The translations under genes were made by a program, and so were the position numbers. A DNA stretch of 64,000 nucleotides from Hydrogenophaga sp. (GTDB lineage Bacteria > Pseudomonadota > Gammaproteobacteria > Burkholderiales > Burkholderiaceae_C): assembly GCF_018780075.1 (NCBI RefSeq), contig NZ_JADMKB010000011.1, positions 62,001 to 126,000 on the forward strand, read 5' to 3'. Positions 1 to 7,790 of this stretch are shown here, in pieces. Below the pieces are notes generated by a model that was not told the origin of the DNA, searched no databases, and was given only the letters and a program-made list of their open reading frames with translations. The number at the start of each line of letters is the position of its first letter. Position 1 is the stretch's first letter.

Positions 1-397
1 CTCGCTGCCAGGCCATGGCATCGGCGAGGTTCAGTCGAGGCTGAGCGATCAGGCTCTCGGCCTTCTGGGCCCATTCCACCGCGATGTGCTCTTGTGCCTT
101 CTGCCGCTTGTGTTCATCCAGCTTCTCTTTCAGAGGCTTTGCCGCACCGCGGTCGCGCTGGGACAGCTCTTTGAACACCTCGTTCATTTGCTCCAGCCCC
201 GGCTCGGTGGCCAGCCATTCACGGATGCGGGCAGCCCGCTCACCCGATGTGGGCGCAGAGAAGGCCCCACCGGTCACCGCATCAAGGGGATGTGGTTGAG
301 CACCAGAGGCATTTTTGGAAGGGGCAGACGTGTTCACAGAGGGGGCGGGGGGGGAGTTGGACTGGAGAGGGTTCTTGCGCAGAGAGAACAGCGACAT
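1..397 (-). CDS. DUF349-like protein, N-terminal part (cut by window edge)
   Basis: An open frame runs leftward off the window from an ATG at 397 without a stop (132 codons visible). It begins MSLFSLRKNPLQS, has a low-complexity Ser/Pro/Ala stretch to about residue 45, then a charged helical part containing ERAARIREWLATEP, EVFKELSQRDRGAAKPLKEK and AQPRLNLADAMAWQR. I recognise this pattern from large DUF349-containing proteins of Burkholderiales, whose role is unknown. No clear Shine-Dalgarno sequence precedes the ATG. A strong minus-strand terminator at 507-543 separates it from anything upstream. Family call from memory; the rest of the protein is not visible. Confidence 0.6.
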   Translation of the reverse strand, partial: MSLFSLRKNPLQSNSPPAPSVNTSAPSKNASGAQPHPLDAVTGGAFSAPTSGERAARIREWLATEPGLEQMNEVFKELSQRDRGAAKPLKEKLDEHKRQKAQEHIAVEWAQKAESLIAQPRLNLADAMAWQR

Positions 398-506
398 ACA
401 GGTGGTTCGAAGAAAGAGGACATGCCAGCATCAAGCCGGTGTCGTGGACAAACCGCCCTATTGTCGCTGGTGTTACCGAAAACGCCTTTTCTGCACGCAT
501 CCCCCC

Positions 507-543
507 AAAAAAGAAACCCCGGCGGGCAAAGCCCGCCGGGGTT
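507..543 (-). terminator. Rho-independent terminator reading leftward
   Basis: A perfect 13-bp stem (515-527 with 531-543, GC-rich, loop of 3) is followed on the minus strand by a T-rich run (the A-rich plus-strand bases 507-516). No T-run follows on the plus strand, so it acts on minus-strand transcription. No recognisable minus-strand gene lies just upstream of it (544-1119), so the terminated transcript is unknown. Confidence 0.8.
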
Positions 544-931
544 GACGGCGGGCAAATTGCACTTGCCGTCGGTTTTGGCGGAGGGAGTTGGATGTCTCTC
601 CAGCCTGGAAGCAACAGATTGCTCCCGTTGGGGGCCAGCGGGCGGCCGCACCGCTTTGCTGGCTGTATGCCGATCATGATGACCGACAAGCAAAGATTAC
701 GCTCGAATCCCCCGCACATCAAGCATTCACCCACGTCGTTACATGGGGTTTCGTCTTCTGCTGGGAAAGTAGCCTTTGAAGGCCTGCACTTCTGAACACA
801 CATACACGCAACCGATCAACGGTGCATTATTCCCGACCACCGGCAAAACCTCAGCCAGGCTGAGGCCGGCGCTAGCAAACTGAGACCAAGGGCAACACAA
901 AATCATTCATATAACAAATAATTGTTTTGAA
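544..931. other. Intergenic stretch without a supported gene
   Basis: About 390 bases between the leftward terminator and the promoter region of the transglycosylase gene. Several open frames exist on both strands, but none has family-like sequence or a convincing start, and the DNA becomes AT-rich towards 900-950. A short untranslated RNA on the minus strand ending at the terminator is possible; no homology is visible to me. Confidence 0.4.
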
Positions 932-974
932 CAATGTTTAAAACATTGACTTGGCATTTGCCTGCGCCTACCAT
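932..974 (+). promoter_or_regulatory. Putative sigma-70 promoter with overlapping palindrome
   Basis: A perfect inverted repeat CAATGTTT-A-AAACATTG lies at 932-948. Its right arm overlaps a -35-like TTGACT (946-951), which is 17 bp from a -10-like TACCAT (969-974). The transglycosylase ATG is at 1120. The layout resembles an operator over a promoter. The regulator is unknown and the promoter is a sequence prediction only. Confidence 0.5.
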
Positions 975-1119
975 TCGCTCCGCTTACCCGTTCAGGGTAA
1001 ACCCGCATCGCCATTGACATCGATCCAACCGAACGCAAGCCCCAAGGGCTTGCCACCGATGGCGCCCCATCCAGCTGCCCACCTCACACGGTCGGCGCAG
1101 CCTTGCAAGGAGCGAAAAC

Positions 1120-2031
1120 ATGACAACGCACACCTTCGGCCCCTCCAAGAGCAACCCAGTTGCCTCGGCCACCCTTCGAACCGCGCTCTCCGACATCTAC
1201 CGCGGTTTTGTTGATTTCACCCACAACGGCATGGCACTGCTCGGCTGCGCATTGGCCGTCGGCATCATTGCTTTGGCCGCCCGCGGCGATCTGCGCGACA
1301 GCGCTGAGCAAAAAGTCCTGGGCTGGCTGCTTCAGCGCCAAGACACAGGCATGGTCATTGACCAGCCAACCCCGGAGCCGGAGACGGTCGAGCGCGTAGC
1401 GGCGGTCACTCCCAACCAATTGCCAAAACAGCAGGCCAATGTGGCCCAATGGCTCAGCCGCAAATACCGCGTGGCTCCGGAGCCGCTGAGCGCCCTGGTG
1501 GCTGAAGCCTTCACCGTGGGTGAAAAGGTTCGCCTGGACCCGACGCTCATCCTCGCCGTCATGGCCATCGAATCGCGCTTCAATCCATACGCCCAGAGCC
1601 CTGTGGGCGCCCAGGGGCTGATGCAGGTGCTGACCCGTGTGCACTCGGACAAATACGAAGACTTCGGCGGTCAGATGGCGGCGTTTGATCCCCTGTCGAA
1701 TCTGCGTGTAGGCGTGAAGGTCTTGCAGGACTGCATCAAACAGGCCGGGTCCATCGAAGGGGGTTTGCGCCTGTACGTGGGCGCGGTGACCACCGACGGC
1801 AGTCACTACATCAACAAGGTGATGGCAGAACACCTGCGCATCCAGAGTGTGGCGCTGGGGAAGCCCATGCCCACCTCATTTCCCGTCTTTTCGGCCAGCC
1901 CAGCCCCCTCACCGATCGAACCAGAGCTTCCTCTTCCCACTCAGACAGGCTTCCTGGAGTCGGCGCCCGCGGATGGGGCCATGGATCTTCCCTCGGCTCC
2001 CGCTGCCGCGAACGAGCTGTCCAGCTCCTGA
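1120..2031 (+). CDS. Membrane-anchored lytic transglycosylase (SLT domain)
   Basis: 303 residues. An AAGGAG ribosome site ends 7 bases before the ATG. One hydrophobic segment near residues 39-57 (MALLGCALAVGIIALAA) should anchor it in the inner membrane. The SLT/GH23 fold follows at about 130-240, with the catalytic Glu in ILAVMAIESRFNP, the conserved GAQGLMQVL and the later LYVGAV strand. Family members cleave the MurNAc-GlcNAc bond of peptidoglycan, forming 1,6-anhydro ends. The C-terminal 60 residues are Pro/Ser/Ala-rich and carry no domain I can see. It stands alone between its own promoter region and the glyA leader. Confidence 0.85.
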   Translation: MTTHTFGPSKSNPVASATLRTALSDIYRGFVDFTHNGMALLGCALAVGIIALAARGDLRDSAEQKVLGWLLQRQDTGMVIDQPTPEPETVERVAAVTPNQLPKQQANVAQWLSRKYRVAPEPLSALVAEAFTVGEKVRLDPTLILAVMAIESRFNPYAQSPVGAQGLMQVLTRVHSDKYEDFGGQMAAFDPLSNLRVGVKVLQDCIKQAGSIEGGLRLYVGAVTTDGSHYINKVMAEHLRIQSVALGKPMPTSFPVFSASPAPSPIEPELPLPTQTGFLESAPADGAMDLPSAPAAANELSSS

Positions 2032-2097
2032 TCGCATCGCCGCCGGCGATACCCGCTGAGTCGGCGTGCAAGGCTGGGCACCTCTGGGATAAACTAG

Positions 2098-2246
2098 CGC
2101 CGTACGCAACTGGCGATAGGCACTTTCCAAGCCATTGGAACCAACGTGCTGACGTGGCCCCCCTGCTCTGCGACATCGCAGCGGCCGGGACAACCACTGG
2201 GAAGCGTACCGCCCGGCAAGGGCGTTCAGCCGTTCGCCTGGGCAGC
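2098..2246 (+). promoter_or_regulatory. ZTP (pfl-type) riboswitch in the glyA leader
   Basis: The signature parts occur in order. P1 pairs GTACGC (2102-2107) with GCGTAC (2204-2209). The conserved AACTGGCG follows the 5' arm (2108-2115). GGGAA lies just before the 3' arm. A CGCCC/GGGCG hairpin (2210-2224) and the conserved CGCCTGGGCA (2235-2244) follow, and GGCG and CGCC can form the family's pseudoknot. This class senses ZTP/ZMP, a sign of 10-formyl-tetrahydrofolate shortage, and commonly controls glyA, purH or folD. A CCCCAT/ATGGGG hairpin (2247-2277) sits between it and the glyA start and may be the expression platform. The fit to the consensus is by eye. Confidence 0.85.
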
Positions 2247-2302
2247 CCCCATCCACCGGGAACACCGGACCATGGGGATCCACGTTACCCAAGACTGCCA
2301 CC

Positions 2303-3547
2303 ATGTACGACCGCAACATCCTCATCGAGCAAACCGACCCTGAGCTGTTCAAAGCCATCCAGCTGGAAAACGCCCGCCAGGAACACCACATCGAGCTGAT
2401 CGCCAGCGAGAACTACGCCTCGCCCGCGGTGATGGCCGCTCAAGGCACTCAACTCACGAACAAATACGCCGAGGGCTACCCCGGCAAGCGCTACTACGGT
2501 GGCTGCGAGTTCGTCGACATTGCCGAGCAGCTGGCCATTGACCGCGTGAAGAAGATCTTTGGTGCCGATGCGGCCAACGTGCAACCCCACTGCGGCGCCT
2601 CGGCCAACGAAGCTGTCTTCCTCGCCTTCCTCAAACCCGGCGACACCATCATGGGCATGAGCCTGGCCGAAGGCGGCCACCTCACCCACGGCATGGCACT
2701 CAACATGAGCGGTAAGTGGTTCAACGTCGTCTCCTACGGTCTCAACGACAAGGAAGAGATTGACTATGACGCCATGGAGCGCAAGGCGCATGAAACCAAG
2801 CCCAAGCTGATCATCGCTGGCGCGTCGGCCTACAGCTTGCGCATCGACTTCGAGCGCTTCGCCAAGGTCGCGAAAGACGTGGGTGCCATCTTCATGGTCG
2901 ACATGGCCCATTACGCGGGTCTGATCGCCGCCGGCATCTACCCCAACCCCGTGCCGTTCGCCGACGTGGTCACCTCCACCACCCACAAGAGCCTGCGCGG
3001 CCCGCGCGGCGGCATCATCCTGATGAAGGCCGAACACGAGAAAGCTATCAACAGCGCCATCTTCCCAGGTCTGCAGGGCGGCCCGCTGATGCACGTGATC
3101 GCGGCCAAGGCGGTGGCCTTCAAGGAAGCGCTTGCGCCCGAATTCAAGACTTATCAACAACAAGTGTTGACAAATGCCCGCATCGTCGCCGAAACACTCG
3201 TTTCGAGAGGCCTGCGCATCGTCAGCGGCCGCACCGAAAGCCACGTCATGCTGGTCGATCTCCGTGCCAAGGGCATCACTGGCAAGGAAGCTGAAGCCGT
3301 GTTGGGCAGCGCCCACATGACGATCAACAAGAACGCCATCCCGAACGACCCGGAAAAGCCCATGGTCACCAGCGGCGTGCGCATCGGCACCCCGGCAATG
3401 ACCACCCGCGGCTTCAAGGACGAAGAAGCCCGCCTGACGGCCAACTTGATCGCCGACGTGCTGGACAACCCGCGCGACCTGGCGAACATCGAGGTCGTGC
3501 GCGCCAAGGTGAACGCGCTGACCGCCCGCTTCCCGGTCTACAAGTGA
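2303..3547 (+). CDS. glyA: Serine hydroxymethyltransferase
   Basis: 414 residues, normal length for the family. It makes glycine and 5,10-methylene-tetrahydrofolate from serine in the cytoplasm, with PLP as cofactor. Visible marks are the N-terminal [26 protein letters not shown], and the PLP-binding Lys229 in [14 protein letters not shown]. The ZTP riboswitch lies in its leader, which fits folate-dependent control. The nrdR gene follows after 22 bp and may be cotranscribed. Confidence 0.97.
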   Translation: MYDRNILIEQTDPELFKAIQLENARQEHHIELIASENYASPAVMAAQGTQLTNKYAEGYPGKRYYGGCEFVDIAEQLAIDRVKKIFGADAANVQPHCGASANEAVFLAFLKPGDTIMGMSLAEGGHLTHGMALNMSGKWFNVVSYGLNDKEEIDYDAMERKAHETKPKLIIAGASAYSLRIDFERFAKVAKDVGAIFMVDMAHYAGLIAAGIYPNPVPFADVVTSTTHKSLRGPRGGIILMKAEHEKAINSAIFPGLQGGPLMHVIAAKAVAFKEALAPEFKTYQQQVLTNARIVAETLVSRGLRIVSGRTESHVMLVDLRAKGITGKEAEAVLGSAHMTINKNAIPNDPEKPMVTSGVRIGTPAMTTRGFKDEEARLTANLIADVLDNPRDLANIEVVRAKVNALTARFPVYK

Positions 3548-3569
3548 TTCCGGCTGGCGACGCCACGCG

Positions 3570-4019
3570 ATGAAATGCCCCTTCTGCGGTCATCTGGAAA
3601 CCCAGGTCGTTGAGACCCGGGTGTCCGAAGACGCTGACTTCATTCGCCGCCGGCGCCAGTGCGGTCACTGCGAAAAGCGCTTCACCACCTACGAACGGCC
3701 GGAAGTCAGCTTCCCGGCCGTGGTGAAAAAAGATGGTCGGCGCGTGGACTATGTGCCAGCCAAATTGCGTGCGTCCTTTGCGCTGGCGCTGCGCAAACGC
3801 CCTGTGAGCACCGAGCAGGTGGATGCCGCCATCGAACGCATCGAAGAGAAGCTGCTGAACCTGGGCGTCAGGGAGATTCCCGCAGCCCGCTTGGGTGAAA
3901 TGGTCATGCGCGAACTCAAGAAGCTCGACAAAGTGGCCTATATCCGGTTCGCCAGCGTTTACCGCAGCTTTGAAGACATCGATGAGTTCCGAGCATTGGT
4001 GGATGAGGTCCGGCGTTAG
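3570..4019 (+). CDS. nrdR: Transcriptional repressor NrdR
   Basis: 149 residues, normal length. The N-terminal zinc ribbon has CPFCG (Cys3, Cys6) and [13 protein letters not shown], with the linker [16 protein letters not shown]. The ATP-cone domain begins near residue 50 ([11 protein letters not shown]). NrdR represses ribonucleotide reductase genes in response to (d)ATP. glyA-nrdR pairing is common in proteobacteria. I see no NrdR box pair near this gene. Confidence 0.96.
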   Translation: MKCPFCGHLETQVVETRVSEDADFIRRRRQCGHCEKRFTTYERPEVSFPAVVKKDGRRVDYVPAKLRASFALALRKRPVSTEQVDAAIERIEEKLLNLGVREIPAARLGEMVMRELKKLDKVAYIRFASVYRSFEDIDEFRALVDEVRR

Positions 4020-4167
4020 ATCTGCATCAGCAGAGGTTCTTTCTCTCGCCCGTTGATATCGTCCTTCATCCTGGGGATGAATCCTGGGGCTGACATGCAA
4101 CGCAGCCTTCTTTGGCGGGCGCAATCGGAAATAATGGGGCCGAACACATCAAATTCGGGGCCCAGGG

Positions 4168-4704
4168 ATGAAAAACGCGATAACAAGTCCTTCATCAGGC
4201 GTCAGTCTGATTGAGTTGATGGTGACCACCGCCCTGTTGGCGGTTGTGCTGCAGATCGCCATACCTGAGTTTGGAAAGTTGCTCGCGGCCTGGCAGAGAG
4301 ACGTGGCCACCCGTTCTATCACAGATCATCTGGTATTGGCCCGATCGGAGGCGATACGGTGGTCTCGCCGAGTGGTCATGTGCAACAGCAACAATGGCAT
4401 CAGTTGCAGTGCCACGTCCGACAAGGAGTGGAAGTCCGGATGGCTGGTTTTCCAAGACATCGACGGCAATGGTCAATTTGACTCCAACGACAAGCTGATT
4501 GCCCAATCTCAAGGCCCAACAGGCATCCAGAGCCTGGAGGGCAATGCATCTCGGCAGCGATTTGTATTCCTTCCCACAGGAATGATGGCTTCTGGAATGG
4601 CGACATTGGAAGTGGTTCCAAGAATCGGGGTTAGCCAGAGAATCATTGTCAATCGGATCGGGCGTATCCGAATCAGTCAATCCGAATCAACTGGCCGCTC
4701 TTGA
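4168..4704 (+). CDS. fimT: FimT/GspH-family type IV pseudopilin (first copy)
   Basis: 178 residues. A type III signal peptide has its prepilin peptidase site after Gly11 and the mature end VSLIELMVTTALLAVV, with Glu at mature position 5. The GspH/FimT globular part follows (ARSEAIRWSRRVVMCNS, GWLVFQDIDGNGQFD). These minor pilins prime pilus assembly or bind DNA in some species. It opens the minor pilin locus; a second FimT-like gene starts 225 bp downstream. Its base composition is less GC-rich than most of the window. The ribosome site before the ATG is weak. Confidence 0.85.
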   Translation: MKNAITSPSSGVSLIELMVTTALLAVVLQIAIPEFGKLLAAWQRDVATRSITDHLVLARSEAIRWSRRVVMCNSNNGISCSATSDKEWKSGWLVFQDIDGNGQFDSNDKLIAQSQGPTGIQSLEGNASRQRFVFLPTGMMASGMATLEVVPRIGVSQRIIVNRIGRIRISQSESTGRS

Positions 4705-4929
4705 GCGACCGCCGCACGGCCCACACCGCTCAAATCGGACCGAGATGTTGCAAAAGACCGGGCGAGGAAAAGCAACAACCACCAACCGTCGCACCTCGGG
4801 TAAATTGAATGCTTTCTACCGCTCAGGAGGCAGAAAGCGACCGCGCGTCAGCACGGCTCAGGAGTGAGGTCAGGTGGCCGGTACATTGCTGTACGGAGCC
4901 GTAAATTGAAACACCTGCCTTCCCCCATC

Positions 4930-5463
4930 ATGTCGCCCAAATCAGGCCAGCAAGGGTTTACCTTGATTGAGCTGGTTGTCACCGTGGCATTGGTCGCCGT
5001 GCTGGCGACGCTGGCCTTCCCTGACTTCAGCGAAACGGTCCGTCAGTGGCGACGTGACAGCGCGACCCGGGCATTGACGACCAGCCTGCAACTCGCCCGA
5101 TCGGAAGCCATCAAGTCTTCACGCAAACTCATGCTCTGCCCCAGCTCCGACGGAACCAGTTGCACCGAAAGCACCGAGTGGAGCAACGGATGGATTGTGT
5201 TCGTCGACGACGGCGCCACAGACCAGGCCTTCGATGCAGGTGAACGGATCATCCAGGTGAGCTCCGCTCAGGGCGGCATCGCCTCACTGACGAGTCCGGC
5301 AGGGGTGACGTTCCTGCAGTTCCTACCCAACGGCCTCAGGGCCGCGACCACAGGGACCGCCACATTCACTGTCACACCCAGTGGCGCAACGTCGGCCACC
5401 AAGGTCAACAAGGTGGGGGTGTCGCAGGTGGGCCGAGCCAATGTCGTCACCGAATTGCCGTGA
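4930..5463 (+). CDS. FimT/GspH-family type IV pseudopilin (second copy)
   Basis: 177 residues from the ATG at 4930. A GTG at 4864 would add 22 residues before the signal peptide and is less likely. The prepilin site is QQG/FTLIELVVTVALVAVLATLAF. The body shares ARSEAIKSSRKLMLCPSSDG and NGWIVFVDDG with the first copy, so the two are tandem paralogues. The pilV gene follows closely. Which of the two takes the classical FimT role cannot be told from sequence. Confidence 0.83.
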   Translation: MSPKSGQQGFTLIELVVTVALVAVLATLAFPDFSETVRQWRRDSATRALTTSLQLARSEAIKSSRKLMLCPSSDGTSCTESTEWSNGWIVFVDDGATDQAFDAGERIIQVSSAQGGIASLTSPAGVTFLQFLPNGLRAATTGTATFTVTPSGATSATKVNKVGVSQVGRANVVTELP

Positions 5464-5476
5464 GTCCGAGAGCACC

Positions 5477-6115
5477 ATGATGTTTATCCCCACCGTCAAA
5501 AAGTCCCTGGTCCGCGCCAGGGTCAAGTTCACCAACCCCCAGTCAGGGTCCAGCTTGCTGGAGGTGCTGGTCGCCATCCTTCTGGTGTCGGTCGGACTGC
5601 TGGGCGTTGCAGGGCTCTCGGGAGCCACCTTCAGCTACAACAAGGTGTCTCAACTGCGCCTCACCGGCCTGGCGCTCGTCAACGACTACGCCGATCGGGC
5701 CCGGGTCAATGTCTATGGCTACGACCGAGGGAACTACGACATTGCGAAAGCCGACGATTTCGCGAGCACGGCCGTCACCGTACCCGACTCCAACCTCGAT
5801 CTTGACCCGTCTGATTCCGCCAATGCCGCCACGGCCGCTGATGCGCTGGCCTCTGCCGATATCGACCAGTTCCTCCGAAGCGTTCGCAACCGGCTTCCTC
5901 AAGGTGATGCCGTGGTGATCAGCACGCCGACCGCTGCTGCCCGGAACCTGGACGTCTGGCTGATCTGGAAAGAATCGCAAACCGCTACGGCGGATGTGGA
6001 CGATGACAAAGGCGACTTTTCGTTGTTCGATGCTTCAAAAGAAAATTGTCCAAACAACCTCAGTACGTCCGAGAAGCTGGAATACAGCTGCATGTACTTC
6101 AAGGTGGGCCTGTGA
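5477..6115 (+). CDS. pilV: Type IV pilus minor pilin PilV
   Basis: 212 residues from the MM pair at 5477; the open frame extends upstream but without a pilin-like start. The prepilin site is QSG/SSLLEVLVAILLVSVGLLGVAGL, the PilV pattern with LLEVLVA. It is part of the minor pilin priming complex in the inner membrane (PilV-W-X-E with PilY1). Its stop overlaps the region of the pilW start, so translation is probably coupled. Confidence 0.87.
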   Translation: MMFIPTVKKSLVRARVKFTNPQSGSSLLEVLVAILLVSVGLLGVAGLSGATFSYNKVSQLRLTGLALVNDYADRARVNVYGYDRGNYDIAKADDFASTAVTVPDSNLDLDPSDSANAATAADALASADIDQFLRSVRNRLPQGDAVVISTPTAAARNLDVWLIWKESQTATADVDDDKGDFSLFDASKENCPNNLSTSEKLEYSCMYFKVGL

Positions 6116-6117
6116 TC

Positions 6118-7110
6118 ATGACAAAACTTCCGCCATCACGTCGGTCTGGTGCACACGCCCAACGCGGTCTGAGTCTGGTCGAGCTGATGGTCGCGATGAC
6201 CATCGGCCTCTTCCTGATGGGCGCGGTCGGTGTCATCTACGTCAACACATCCACCACCTCGCGCAGCAGCACCCTTGAATCACAGATGAACGAAGACGCC
6301 GCCCTGGCGCTGGAGCTGCTGCAGCAGCAGATTCGCCTGGCGGGCTTCTCGAATGTTGACGGAACCGGGGCCAGGCTGTTCCCCGGGCGGGCCGTTCGCG
6401 GGTGTGACGGGGGCTTTACCGACAACGCCGCTGGTACGGCGTTTGAAGCGCTGGCCTGCGACGCCACCGGAACAGGTCCCGATGCCATTGCCGTGCGCTA
6501 CGAAGCATCACTGCTCAACAGCCAGTCCGTTACCGCCGCCGGCGTGCAATCGCCAGGGAACTGCGTTCACGAAGGCATCGCAGCATGGGACGCTTCGGCA
6601 GAAGGCGCAGCCTCGGCCACCCCGCTTGCCTTGGCAGACAACCGTTATTACATCGCCGATGACACCGACGGCACGCCCTCGCTGTTTTGCCAGGGTCGCA
6701 CCGGTTCGGGGTTCGGCACGGCCACTGCGCTGATCCCCAACATTGAAGATTTTCAGGTTCAATACGCTGTCACCGCATTGCCAACGGCCGGCAACCCGAT
6801 TCCGCATCAGGTGGCTGGTTATGTGGGCGCTGACCATGCCTCGCTTGGCGCGACCGCAACCAACTGGTCCCGGGTCGCCGCCCTGCGCATTTGCCTCCTG
6901 GCACGCACGGCTCGCCCTGTTCCAACAGGCGACAACAGCATCAACGACCTTGGAAGCTACATCGATTGCGATGGCGCCGAGCAGACGGCCACCGACCGCT
7001 TCCTGCGGCGCGCCTACGTGACCACCATCCAGCTGCGCAACATGCGGCCTGGCCTGCCGTCTGACTACGTGAGTGGCGCAGACCCTTGGGCGTTTCTGTA
7101 CGAAAACTGA
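6118..7110 (+). CDS. pilW: Type IV pilus minor pilin PilW
   Basis: 330 residues from ATG 6118; a GTG at 6112 overlapping the pilV stop is an alternative. The prepilin site is AQRG/LSLVELMVAMTIGLFLMGAVG, followed by the PilW-type helix (LELLQQQIRLAGF) and a long globular part. It is a PilW minor pilin of the priming complex. It lies between pilV and pilX in the usual order. Confidence 0.87.
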   Translation: MTKLPPSRRSGAHAQRGLSLVELMVAMTIGLFLMGAVGVIYVNTSTTSRSSTLESQMNEDAALALELLQQQIRLAGFSNVDGTGARLFPGRAVRGCDGGFTDNAAGTAFEALACDATGTGPDAIAVRYEASLLNSQSVTAAGVQSPGNCVHEGIAAWDASAEGAASATPLALADNRYYIADDTDGTPSLFCQGRTGSGFGTATALIPNIEDFQVQYAVTALPTAGNPIPHQVAGYVGADHASLGATATNWSRVAALRICLLARTARPVPTGDNSINDLGSYIDCDGAEQTATDRFLRRAYVTTIQLRNMRPGLPSDYVSGADPWAFLYEN

Positions 7111-7142
7111 AACCCACCGTTCATCTACGGAAAACCACCGTC

Positions 7143-7742
7143 ATGCGTCGCAACCCACATCCAACCCGTCCCGACAGTGCCAGAGGGATCGTGCTTCCCA
7201 TGGCACTGATCATGCTCTTGATCATCTCGTTTGCCGGCCTGCTGGCGGCCCGCAACTCCGCCACGTTCGAGCAGTTCTCGAACAACATGCGCACCAACCA
7301 GGTGGCCCGCGTGTCCGCCGAAGATGCCCTGCGCTATTGCGAACGGGTGGCCATTGACACTGTGGACAACGGGGGGGCGAACTACGCCACCGATGCGGGC
7401 AAGATCCTGTCGACTGAAATCGCCGCCGACGACGAATCCGCGATCAGGTCGGGCGCATGGAACACAAAGAGCAACTGGGCCACTGGCGCAGCCAATCTCA
7501 TCACATTGACCCCTACATACGGGTCCGATGTTCAAGGAAACGCCCAACTTAAAGTGGCCAACTATCCAACCTGCATCATCCAGGCGCTGGTCAACGAGAG
7601 GTTTCTGATCACGACCCGAGGGCTGTCAAACGACGCCACCGTCGCCAGTGACGGCACCCTCAGCGCCGGTTCAGAGGTCTGGCTGCAATCGATTCTGACC
7701 CCCACCGTTCCCGTGCTGTCGGCCAACAACGGCGTCGAGTGA
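7143..7742 (+). CDS. pilX: Type IV pilus assembly protein PilX
   Basis: 199 residues from ATG 7143. The N-terminus ARGIVLPMALIMLLIISFAGLLAARNS is the PilX type, with a hydrophobic helix but no Glu at mature position 5. It continues TFEQFSNNMRTNQVARVSAEDALRYCE, the conserved PilX helix. It belongs to the minor pilin complex. pilY1 follows after about 50 bp. Confidence 0.85.
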   Translation: MRRNPHPTRPDSARGIVLPMALIMLLIISFAGLLAARNSATFEQFSNNMRTNQVARVSAEDALRYCERVAIDTVDNGGANYATDAGKILSTEIAADDESAIRSGAWNTKSNWATGAANLITLTPTYGSDVQGNAQLKVANYPTCIIQALVNERFLITTRGLSNDATVASDGTLSAGSEVWLQSILTPTVPVLSANNGVE

Positions 7743-7790
7743 CAGCCGGGTCAAGACCGAATGAAACAAAGACTTTCCAGAGAGGTTTCC

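Noticed and set aside
282-803. A 173-codon minus-strand open frame running through the terminator region
   Set aside because: It reads through a strong terminator hairpin, overlaps the start of the DUF349 gene in another frame, and shows no recognisable motif.
4020-4167. Hairpin CATCC-TGG-GGATG after nrdR as a terminator
   Set aside because: The stem is only 5 bp and no T-run follows.
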